Below, one piece after another: positions 9,139 through 16,059 of a stretch of DNA of 64,000 bases. The stretch lies in assembly GCF_900187615.1 (NCBI RefSeq), contig NZ_FYDO01000014.1, forward strand, positions 107,687 through 171,686, in the 5' to 3' direction. Numbering within the stretch: the first letter of the stretch is position 1; each line of letters begins with the position of its first letter. The stretch comes from Pseudomonas sp. Irchel s3f7 (GTDB lineage Bacteria > Pseudomonadota > Gammaproteobacteria > Pseudomonadales > Pseudomonadaceae). The notes under the pieces were generated by a model. It ran no database searches, was not told where the DNA came from, and saw only the letters and a list, made by a program, of their open reading frames with translations. The position numbers and the translations under genes are program-made.

Positions 9139-9150
9139 GCAAACGTTTGC
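9139..9150. promoter_or_regulatory. LacI-type palindrome upstream of opdP
   Basis: GCAAACGTTTGC is a perfect 12-bp palindrome centred on CG, the form recognised by LacI/PurR-family repressors. It lies 82 bp upstream of the opdP start, in the gap after dppA copy 2. Which regulator binds it, if any, cannot be told here. Confidence 0.45.
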
Positions 9151-9167
9151 TTGATGCCAGGATGGCG

Positions 9168-9216
9168 AAAAAAGGCAACACGCCTGCGTGGGGATGGAAA
9201 ATCCACCCCCTGGCGT
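9168..9216 (-). terminator. Candidate terminator after dppA copy 2
   Basis: Read on the minus strand, an inner stem (GGGGTGGA with TCCATCCCC, one bulge; 9190-9209) is enclosed by ACGCC/GGCGT (9180-9184 and 9212-9216), and a run of six T follows (9168-9173). It begins 14 bp past the dppA stop. Confidence 0.6.
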
Positions 9217-9230
9217 TTTTGGCTAATCGG

Positions 9231-10829
9231 TTATTTTTCTAGGCCGACACCCGAGAACACGTTGCGGCCGAAGGGGCTTACTTTGAACCCTTCGATTTTG
9301 GTGCTCAGCGGTTGGTTGACCGTTGAGTGGGCGACTGGCGTGATCGGCACCTGCTGTTTGAGCAACTGCTGCGCCTGTTTGTAGAGCACGGTGCGCTGGT
9401 CGCGGTCGGTGACGACCTTGGCCTGCTTGATCAACTTGTCGTAAGCCGGATCACACCACATCGAGTAGTTGTTGCCGCCAATGGCGTCACAGCTGTACAG
9501 CGTGCCCAGCCAGTTGTCCGGATCACCGTTGTCACCGGTCCAGCCGATCAGGCTGATGTCGTGCTCGCCATTCTTGGTGCGCTTGATGTACTCGCCCCAT
9601 TCATAGCTGACGATCTTGACCTTGAGGCCGATCTTCGCCCAGTCGGCCTGGAGCATCTCGGCCATCAACTTGGCGTTGGGGTTGTACGGGCGCTGCACAG
9701 GCATGGCCCACAGGGTGATTTCGGTGCCTTCCTTCACACCGGCCGCCTTGAGCAATTCCTTGGCTTTTTCCGGGTTGTAGGCGGCGTCCTTGATGGTTTC
9801 ATCGTAGGACCATTGGGTTGGCGGCATGGCGTTGACGGCCAGTTGCCCCGCACCCTGGTAAACGGCATTGAGAATGCCTTGCTTGTTCACCGCCATGTCC
9901 AGCGCCTGGCGCACTTCGAGCTGGTCGAAGGGTTTGTGGCGCACGTTGTAGGCGATGTAGCCGAGGTTGAAACCGGGCTTCTCGATCAGTTGCAGTTTCG
10001 GGTCATTCTTCAGCGCGGGCACATCGGCAGGGCGAGGGTGCAGCGTGATCTGGCATTCGTTGGCCTTGAGTTTCTGCACCCGCACCGACGCATCGGTGTT
10101 GATGGCGAAAATCAGGTTGTCGAGCTTCACGCGGCTCGGGTCCCAGTATTGCTTGTTACCGGTGTAGCGGATGTTCGAGTCTTTCTGGTAGCTCTTGAAC
10201 ACGAACGGCCCGGTGCCGATCGGCTTCTGGTTGATGTCGCTCGGTTTGCCTTCGGCCAGCAGTTTGTCGGCGTACTCGGCGGACAGGATGGCGGCGAAGC
10301 TCATGGCGATGTTCTGGATGAACGCGGCGTCCACGCTGTTGAGCGTCATGACCACGGTCAGCGGCCCGGTCTTTTCGACCTTGGCGATGTTCTTGTTCAG
10401 GCTCATGCCGTTGAAGTATGGGAACTCGGTCGGATAAGCCTTACGGAAAGGTTGTTGCGGGTCGAGCATGCGATTGAACGTGAACAGCACGTCATCGGCG
10501 TTGAAATCACGGGTCGGCGTGAAGTACTTCGTTGTATGAAATTTCACCCCTTCGCGCAGGTGAAAGGTGTAAGTGAGGCCGTCCTCGGAAATATCCCAGC
10601 TAGTGGCCAGGCCCGGTACGACATTGGTCGCGCCTTTTTCGAACTCTGCCAAACGGTTGTACAGCGGCTCGGCGGCGTCATTGTCGGTCGCCGTGGTGTA
10701 CTGCGCCGTGTCGAAACCGGCGGGGCTGCCCTCGGAGCAGAACACCAGGCTGCTGGCGGCCTGGCTCATGGAGGTGGCGGCCAACAGGCCGCTGCCCAGC
10801 AATGCGGATAAAACCAAGGTATGGCGCAT
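9231..10829 (-). CDS. dppA: Periplasmic dipeptide-binding protein (DppA family), copy 2
   Basis: The 532-residue SBP_bac_5 protein has a signal peptide (MRHTLVLSALLGSGLLAATSMSQA) and a mature start at ASSLVFCSEGSPAGFD. Shared blocks include 'YTFHLREGVKFH', 'FNADDVLFTFNRM' and 'MPVQRPYNPNAKLMAEMLQ'. It is clearly closer to copy 1 (11129-12754) than to copy 3, so these two look like a more recent duplication. The start at 10829 is chosen for its GGGAG ribosome site and proper signal peptide; the 30-residue upstream extension has neither. It likely broadens the peptide range of the single DppBCDF pump. Confidence 0.92.
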   Translation of the reverse strand: MRHTLVLSALLGSGLLAATSMSQAASSLVFCSEGSPAGFDTAQYTTATDNDAAEPLYNRLAEFEKGATNVVPGLATSWDISEDGLTYTFHLREGVKFHTTKYFTPTRDFNADDVLFTFNRMLDPQQPFRKAYPTEFPYFNGMSLNKNIAKVEKTGPLTVVMTLNSVDAAFIQNIAMSFAAILSAEYADKLLAEGKPSDINQKPIGTGPFVFKSYQKDSNIRYTGNKQYWDPSRVKLDNLIFAINTDASVRVQKLKANECQITLHPRPADVPALKNDPKLQLIEKPGFNLGYIAYNVRHKPFDQLEVRQALDMAVNKQGILNAVYQGAGQLAVNAMPPTQWSYDETIKDAAYNPEKAKELLKAAGVKEGTEITLWAMPVQRPYNPNAKLMAEMLQADWAKIGLKVKIVSYEWGEYIKRTKNGEHDISLIGWTGDNGDPDNWLGTLYSCDAIGGNNYSMWCDPAYDKLIKQAKVVTDRDQRTVLYKQAQQLLKQQVPITPVAHSTVNQPLSTKIEGFKVSPFGRNVFSGVGLEK

Positions 10830-11091
10830 AACGCTCCCTTTTCTCAAAGTGTGGTCAATGAGTCGCCATCTCGTCCAGGACGTGGCGGCAGCACTGAGTT
10901 CAAGCCATACAGGCAGCAAAACCGATCAGCCACAGATGCACGGGTCGGTACCCGACGGTAGGGACCGTGGGACCGGCAGTAAATGCGTAGAGTCCTAAAG
11001 ACTCGTAGGAAATGGCAACGCGTCCGACTCGAATGCTGTAGTCAGCTTCGGATTCGGATGTAGGCAAATTCCTGCTTTCTCGGTAGATAAA

Positions 11092-11122
11092 GCAACGGCG
11101 ACGTCAGAAACGTCGCCGTTGC
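11092..11122. terminator. Hairpin directly after dppA copy 1
   Basis: GCAACGGCGACGT (11092-11104) and ACGTCGCCGTTGC (11110-11122) form a perfect 13-bp stem with a 5-nt loop, six bases past the stop of the minus-strand gene. The following minus-strand sequence is TTTATC. It is probably a terminator or 3' stabiliser. The rest of the 299-bp gap (10830-11128) shows no gene. Confidence 0.75.
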
Positions 11123-11128
11123 AACACC

Positions 11129-12754
11129 TTACTTGCTGACGCTGACGCCGTAGAAGGAGTTCAAGCCAAATGGGCTGATCTTGAAGTCCTGCACGTTGGC
11201 GCGCATGGGTTGGAACACCGTCGAGTGAGCGATAGGTGTCATCGGGACGGCGTCTTTGAGGACGTGTTGCGCTTGTTTGTACAGCTCAGTGCGCTTGCCT
11301 TGGTCCGAAGTGCGCTTGGCTTGTTTGACGATGTCGTCGAACTTCTTGTCGCACCACTTGGAGAAGTTGTTGCCTTCCAGGGAGTCGCAACCGAACAGCA
11401 CGTTGAGCCAGTTGTCCGGGTCACCGTTGTCGCCGCTCCAGCCAATCAGCATCGCGCCGTTCTCGCCGCCCTTGGAGCGCTTGATGTACTCGCCCCACTC
11501 GTAGCTCTGGATCTTGACCTTGAGGCCGATCTTCGCCCAGTCGGACTGCAGCATTTCAGCCATCAGCTTGGCGTTCGGGTTGTACGGACGCTGAACCGGC
11601 ATCGCCCACAGGACGATCTCGGTACCTTCCTTGACGCCGGCTTCCTTGAGCAGCTCTTTGGCTTTCTCAGGATCGTACTTGGCGTCCTTGATGGTGGTGT
11701 CGTAGGACCACTGGGTCGGCGGCATGGCGTTGACCGCCAGTTGGCCGGCGCCCTGGTACACGGAGTCAATGATCTGCTGCTTGTTGACGGCCATGTCCAT
11801 CGCCTGGCGCACTTTCAACTGCGACATCGGGTTCGGCTTGTCGTCGCCCTTGATCTTGTCCATCACGTTGTAGGCGATGTAGCCCAGGTTGAAGCCCGCC
11901 TGCTCAGGCATCTTCAGGGATTTATCTTCCTTGAGCGCCTTCAGGTCGGCCGGACGAGGGAACAGGGTGACCTGGCACTCGTTCTTCTTCAGCTTCTGGA
12001 TACGTACCGACGGGTCGGTGGTGATGGCGAAGATCAGGTTGTCGATCTTCACGTCATCCGGCTTCCAGTAGTCCTTGTTCCCGGTGTAGCGGATGTTGGA
12101 GTCTTTCTGGTAGCTCTTGAACACGAACGGCCCGGTGCCGACCGGTTTCTGGTTGATGTCGGCAGCCTTGCCGTCCTTGAGCAGCTGGGCAGCGTACTCG
12201 GCGGACTGGACCGAGGCGAAACTCATTGCCATGTTCTGGATGAACGCGGCATCGACGTCTTTGAGGGTGAACTTGACGGTGTGATCGTCGACTTTATCGA
12301 TCTTGGTGATGTTGGTATCCATCCCCATGTCGGTGAAGTACGGGAATTCGGTCGGGTACGCTTTGCGGAACGGGTCATCCTTGTTAATCATGCGATTAAA
12401 GGTGAACAGCACGTCGTCGGCGTTGAACTCACGAGTTGGCTTGAAGTACGGGGTGGTGTGGAACTTGACGCCTTCACGCAGGTGGAAGGTGTAAGTCAGG
12501 CCGTCATCGGATACGTCCCAGCTGGTCGCCAGGCCAGGAATCACGGCGGTGCCGCCGCGCTCGAACTGGGTCAGGCGGTTGAACATGGTTTCTGCAGAGG
12601 CGTCGAAGTCGGTTCCGGTGGTGTATTGACCTGGATCGAAACCGGCCGGGCTCCCTTCGGAGCAGAACACCAGGTTGGTCGCTGCTTGGGCGAATGGTGC
12701 GCTGGCTAACAAGCTTGCGCCAACTAAGAACGGAATGACCGCGTTTTTAAGCAT
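11129..12754 (-). CDS. dppA: Periplasmic dipeptide-binding protein (DppA family), copy 1
   Basis: The 541-residue SBP_bac_5 protein has a signal peptide (MLKNAVIPFLVGASLLASAPFAQA), then ATNLVFCSEGSPAGFD. It is very like copy 2 throughout but carries a short extra loop ('DKIKGDDKPNPMSQLKVRQ') where copy 2 has 'RHKPFDQLEVRQ', accounting for most of the length difference. It is the first gene of the minus-strand locus. The start at 12754 has GAGGCCACC upstream; the longer reading to 12883 places 43 residues before a normal signal peptide and is rejected. A hairpin follows it, which could set its expression apart from the downstream genes. Confidence 0.92.
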   Translation of the reverse strand: MLKNAVIPFLVGASLLASAPFAQAATNLVFCSEGSPAGFDPGQYTTGTDFDASAETMFNRLTQFERGGTAVIPGLATSWDVSDDGLTYTFHLREGVKFHTTPYFKPTREFNADDVLFTFNRMINKDDPFRKAYPTEFPYFTDMGMDTNITKIDKVDDHTVKFTLKDVDAAFIQNMAMSFASVQSAEYAAQLLKDGKAADINQKPVGTGPFVFKSYQKDSNIRYTGNKDYWKPDDVKIDNLIFAITTDPSVRIQKLKKNECQVTLFPRPADLKALKEDKSLKMPEQAGFNLGYIAYNVMDKIKGDDKPNPMSQLKVRQAMDMAVNKQQIIDSVYQGAGQLAVNAMPPTQWSYDTTIKDAKYDPEKAKELLKEAGVKEGTEIVLWAMPVQRPYNPNAKLMAEMLQSDWAKIGLKVKIQSYEWGEYIKRSKGGENGAMLIGWSGDNGDPDNWLNVLFGCDSLEGNNFSKWCDKKFDDIVKQAKRTSDQGKRTELYKQAQHVLKDAVPMTPIAHSTVFQPMRANVQDFKISPFGLNSFYGVSVSK

Positions 12755-13145
12755 GGTGGCCTCATGATTTGTTGTCATTTTTGGAATGTGAGGACGACCT
12801 CGTGAGTCGTTCCTGCGGATACTTATGCAGGGGCCATACCCAATGCAAGATCCAGAGTGACTACAAGCCTTAAACGGTGGCACGAACGTACCTTAATGTC
12901 GCATCGGTGTAACTTCTGGCGCATTTGACCGTTTGCGCGACGTTTTTTCGGTGCAAATGCCGCACTTTGACGGTGCGCCCGGTGCTTGGGTTGCACCCGG
13001 TCAGGGCGGGGTGTTACTTATTCATACCCCGATTTTAAGGGTGGGTATGGCGTGAATAAGAGTGGTTATTGTTGCACCGATAGTGGCCAATCGACCGCTT
13101 TTTCGGGTAGACCTACCATTTATAGCTCATGCCTGAAAACTGCCA
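12755..13145. other. Long intergenic region upstream of the dpp locus
   Basis: These 391 bases hold no convincing gene. They must contain the main promoter of the dpp/opdP genes on the minus strand. No clear -10/-35 pair stood out; a weak GG-N10-GC match at 12827-12840 is noted as rejected. The side near 13100 is AT-richer and leads into the terminator of the SIMPL-protein gene. Confidence 0.5.
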
Positions 13146-13148
13146 ATA

Positions 13149-13183
13149 AAAAACGGCGATCATTTTTAATGATCGCCGTTTTT
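13149..13183. terminator. Strong rho-independent terminator of the SIMPL-protein gene
   Basis: AAAAACGGCGATCATT (13149-13164) and AATGATCGCCGTTTTT (13168-13183) form a 16-bp stem with a 3-nt loop and T tracts in both directions. It lies 17 bp beyond the stop of the minus-strand gene at 13201. Confidence 0.92.
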
Positions 13184-13200
13184 GTTGTCGGGTTATCGAA

Positions 13201-13917
13201 TCAAGGCATCAGCACTTCAATCGACCCGTCTGCGGTCATGCTCACCTGGCTGGTTCCGGCTTCGACTTCCGGCGTGACCGGTGCACTGTCCATGGCCGCT
13301 GCTTTCATCATCATCGGCGCGCGCATGTACGGTTGTGGATAACCATTGCTGTTGAGGTTCAGGTTGACGATCTTGTAGCCCTTGCCGCCCAGCGCATCGG
13401 TGGCCAGTTGGGCGCGGGCCTTGAACGCGGTCACGGCGTCTTTTAGCAGGGCGTCTTCGCTGGCCTTGCGGGTCGGCGTGGCGATGGCGAAGTCCATGCC
13501 GCCCATTTTCATGTCGGTGAGCAATTCGCCGGTCAGCTTCGACAGCGCGGCGAAGTCCGAGCTTTCCAGGCGCAACTCGGCGCGTTCACGCCAGCCGGTG
13601 ATCTTCTGGCCCTTGGTGTCGTAGATCGGATAGCTGTTGCGGCTGCCCTGGCGCAGGGAAATGTCCTTGACCTGCTTGGCCTGGGCCAGTGCCTTGTTCA
13701 TGGTGGTGCTGACCTCGGCGGCGAGTTTGGCCGGGTCGGTGTTCTGTGCTTCGGTGTAGAGCGTCACGATCATCAGATCGCGGGCCACTTCCTGACTGAC
13801 TTCGGCGCGCAGGGAAATCTGGTTGTAATGAAGCTCGTCGGCGGCCAGGGCCGGGAGGCTGGCGAGGGTGCCGGCACTCAGGGCGAGAAGGGCGGCGCTG
13901 CGGCGGAATGTGTGCAT
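13201..13917 (-). CDS. Periplasmic SIMPL-domain (DUF541) protein
   Basis: The 238-residue protein has a signal peptide (MHTFRRSAALLALSAGTLASLPALA) and a SIMPL/DUF541 domain through its mature part ('LHYNQISLRAEVSQEVARDLMIVTLYTEAQ', 'ALAQAKQVKDISLRQGSRNSYPIYD', 'AKARAQLATDALGGKGYKIVNLNLN'-like region). The family includes E. coli YggE, linked to oxidative stress, but its biochemical role is unknown. The start at 13917 has AGGAG upstream; the longer reading to 14076 crosses a repetitive AGCTTGCAG region and is rejected. It is divergent from roxS, in the position of PA4495 in P. aeruginosa. Confidence 0.88.
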   Translation of the reverse strand: MHTFRRSAALLALSAGTLASLPALAADELHYNQISLRAEVSQEVARDLMIVTLYTEAQNTDPAKLAAEVSTTMNKALAQAKQVKDISLRQGSRNSYPIYDTKGQKITGWRERAELRLESSDFAALSKLTGELLTDMKMGGMDFAIATPTRKASEDALLKDAVTAFKARAQLATDALGGKGYKIVNLNLNSNGYPQPYMRAPMMMKAAAMDSAPVTPEVEAGTSQVSMTADGSIEVLMP

Positions 13918-13995
13918 GAAGGCTCCTTGAAAGGTGCGCAGGTGTATGGTCCGGGCCTGCGTGAAACCATCAGACTCTATGGAGCAGCCGCAAGT

Positions 13996-14051
13996 TTCAA
14001 GCTGCAAGCCACAAGTAAAAGCTTGCAGCTTGAAGCTTATAGCTTGCAGCT
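13996..14051. repeat. AGCTTGCAGCTTGAA inverted/direct repeat
   Basis: TTCAAGCTGCAAGC (13996-14009) and GCTTGCAGCTTGAA (14021-14034) are perfect 14-bp inverted copies with an 11-nt loop. AGCTTGCAGCT recurs directly at 14041-14051. It is distinct from the REP classes and sits in the divergent region between the SIMPL gene and roxS. Confidence 0.8.
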
Positions 14052-14078
14052 GCTTCACTGTGGCCGTTTGCCGCACTT

Positions 14079-14109
14079 TTGCCTGTCAGCCCCCGCGCTT
14101 GGTTATACT
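14079..14109 (+). promoter_or_regulatory. Candidate roxSR promoter
   Basis: A good -10 hexamer TATACT (14104-14109) lies 37 bp before the roxS ATG, with a weak -35-like TTGCCT (14079-14084) at 19-bp spacing. The -10 is persuasive and the -35 is not. Confidence 0.4.
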
Positions 14110-14146
14110 CCCGGTGATCCGCCTGGAGCGCTCATCAGGAGAGCTC

Positions 14147-15409
14147 ATGCTCGCCCCCGTTCAAATCACTTCCGCCACTCGCCAGAACCTCTGGCGGCTG
14201 ACGTTCATCCGCACGTTGGTGCTGGCCGCCCAGGCCGGTTCCGTGGGCCTGGCCTACTGGTTCGAATTGCTGCCGCTGCCCTGGTTCCAGCTGGCCGCGA
14301 CGCTCGCGTGTTCAATGCTGCTGTGCGTGTTCACGGCCATTCGCCTGCGCACTTCGTGGCCGGTGACCGAGCTTGAGTACGCCGTGCAACTGGCTTGCGA
14401 CCTTTTTATCCACAGCGCGTTGCTGTATTTCTCCGGCGGTTCGACCAACCCCTTCGTCTCTTATTACCTGGTGCCGCTGACCATCGCTGCGGTGACGCTG
14501 CCATGGCGTTATTCGGTGATTCTGTCGGGTATCGCGCTGACGATGTACACGTTGTTGCTGGCGCAGTTCTACCCATTGCAGACCTTCCCGATTGCCCGGG
14601 AAAACCTGCAGGTGTACGGGATGTGGCTGAGCTTCGCCCTCGCTGCGGCGGTCATCACGTTCTTCGCCGCACGCATGGCTGAAGAGCTGCGACGCCAGGA
14701 AGAATTGCGCGCTATCCGCCGCGAAGAAGGCCTGCGCGATCAGCAGTTACTGGCCGTCGCCACCCAGGCCGCGGGCGCTGCCCATGAGTTGGGCACGCCG
14801 CTGGCGACCATGAGCGTGCTGCTCAAGGAAATGCGTCAGGACCATCACGACCCGATGCTGCAAGACGACCTGAGCGTGCTGCAGGATCAGGTCAAGCTGT
14901 GCAAGGAAACCTTGCAGCAGCTTGTTCGGGCAGCGGAGGCCAATCGCCGTTTGGCGGTGGAGATGCAGGACGTCACCGATTGGCTCGACGAAGCCCTCAA
15001 TCGCTGGCACCTGATGCGCCCCGAAGCCAGTTATCGCTTCCAGCGCCTCGGCCAGGGCGCGGTGCCGCGCATGGCGCCGCCGCCGGACCTGACCCAGGCG
15101 CTGCTGAATTTGCTGAACAACGCCGCCGATGCCTGTCCCGAAGGTCTGCAAGTGACCCTGGACTGGGATTGGGAAAACCTGACCATCAGCATTCGCGACC
15201 ACGGCGCCGGTGTGCCGCTGGCCATTGCCGAACAGATCGGCAAACCGTTTTTTACCACCAAGGGCAAAGGCTTCGGTCTGGGCCTGTTTTTGAGTAAGGC
15301 GAGCGTGACACGCGCTGGCGGCTCAGTGAAACTCTACAGTCATGAGGAAGGTGGCACGCTCACCGAGCTGCGCCTGCCCCGTGTCGCCCGAGGAAACGAA
15401 CATGAGTGA
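14147..15409 (+). CDS. roxS: Redox-sensing histidine kinase RoxS (RegB/PrrB family)
   Basis: The 420-residue inner-membrane kinase has about six N-terminal transmembrane helices (residues 20-175), a HisKA box with phospho-acceptor His213 (AAGAAHELGTPLAT) and an HATPase domain ('ALLNLLNNAADACPEG', 'IRDHGAGVPLAI', 'GKGFGLGLFLSK'). The RegB quinone-binding motif is present as GGSTNPF (97-103). Cys252 in 'QVKLCKETL' matches the redox cysteine of RegB. Both point to sensing of the respiratory redox state. The ATG at 14147 has AGGAGA; upstream in-frame codons run through repeat DNA. It overlaps roxR by 8 bases (ATGAGTGA). Confidence 0.93.
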   Translation: MLAPVQITSATRQNLWRLTFIRTLVLAAQAGSVGLAYWFELLPLPWFQLAATLACSMLLCVFTAIRLRTSWPVTELEYAVQLACDLFIHSALLYFSGGSTNPFVSYYLVPLTIAAVTLPWRYSVILSGIALTMYTLLLAQFYPLQTFPIARENLQVYGMWLSFALAAAVITFFAARMAEELRRQEELRAIRREEGLRDQQLLAVATQAAGAAHELGTPLATMSVLLKEMRQDHHDPMLQDDLSVLQDQVKLCKETLQQLVRAAEANRRLAVEMQDVTDWLDEALNRWHLMRPEASYRFQRLGQGAVPRMAPPPDLTQALLNLLNNAADACPEGLQVTLDWDWENLTISIRDHGAGVPLAIAEQIGKPFFTTKGKGFGLGLFLSKASVTRAGGSVKLYSHEEGGTLTELRLPRVARGNEHE

Positions 15410-15962
15410 AGAGATCCAAGTCGAAGGCGAAGAACTGCCGCATTTGTTGCTGGTCGATGACGATGCAACGTTTACCCGCGTCATGGCCCGCGCCATGGCC
15501 CGCCGTGGTTTTCGCGTCAGCACTGCTGGCTCTGCTGAAGAAGGCCTGACCATCGCCCAGGCCGACCTGCCGGATTACGCCGCCCTGGACCTGAAAATGG
15601 ACGGCGACTCGGGTCTGGTGCTGTTGCCGAAGTTGCTGGAGCTGGACCCGGAAATGCGCGTGGTGATCCTCACCGGTTACTCGAGCATTGCCACGGCGGT
15701 CGAAGCGATCAAGCGTGGCGCCTGCAACTACCTGTGCAAACCGGCCGACGCCGACGACGTGCTGGCAGCGTTGCTGTCCGAGCATGCCGACCTCGACAGC
15801 CTGGTGCCGGAAAACCCGATGTCCGTGGACCGCTTGCAGTGGGAACACATCCAACGCGTGCTGACCGAGCACGAAGGCAACATTTCCGCCACTGCCCGCG
15901 CCCTGGGCATGCACCGCCGCACGCTGCAGCGCAAACTGCAGAAGCGTCCCGTTCGTCGCTGA
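15402..15962 (+). CDS. roxR: Response regulator RoxR (RegA/PrrA family)
   Basis: The 186-residue protein has a receiver domain with acidic pocket Asp19-Asp21, phospho-acceptor Asp63 (ALDLKMDGDSG) and the conserved Lys in 'CNYLCKPADADD'. A linker leads to a C-terminal Fis-type helix-turn-helix ('NISATARALGMHRRTLQRKLQK'). In this family the pair controls terminal oxidases and other redox-responsive genes (in P. aeruginosa the cyanide-insensitive oxidase). The start codon lies inside the roxS stop region, so translation is probably coupled. Length is normal for the family. Confidence 0.94.
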   Translation: MSEEIQVEGEELPHLLLVDDDATFTRVMARAMARRGFRVSTAGSAEEGLTIAQADLPDYAALDLKMDGDSGLVLLPKLLELDPEMRVVILTGYSSIATAVEAIKRGACNYLCKPADADDVLAALLSEHADLDSLVPENPMSVDRLQWEHIQRVLTEHEGNISATARALGMHRRTLQRKLQKRPVRR

Positions 15963-16002
15963 ACCTGCGCTGAACGAATGCGGGCCGCTCCTCGCGACAA
16001 AC

Positions 16003-16028
16003 CGAACCGATCATCTATGATCGGTTCG
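16003..16028. promoter_or_regulatory. 26-bp palindrome between roxR and the ABC gene
   Basis: CGAACCGATCAT (16003-16014) and ATGATCGGTTCG (16017-16028) are perfect 12-bp arms around a CT centre. No T tract follows, so it is a poor terminator. It ends 31 bp before the next start codon. An operator for the ABC gene, or a processing hairpin, are both possible. Confidence 0.5.
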
Positions 16029-16059
16029 AACGTGTTCATTTCTTTATCGAGCCTTTTCC

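Noticed and set aside
9327..10811. 494-codon plus-strand frame opposite dppA copy 2
   Set aside because: A similar shadow occurs opposite each dppA copy, as expected from codon bias, and none has a ribosome site.
12827..12840. GG-N10-GC match to a sigma-54 promoter (minus strand) 73 bp before dppA copy 1
   Set aside because: Only the GG and TGC elements fit; the remaining consensus positions are poor and no enhancer-type site was seen.
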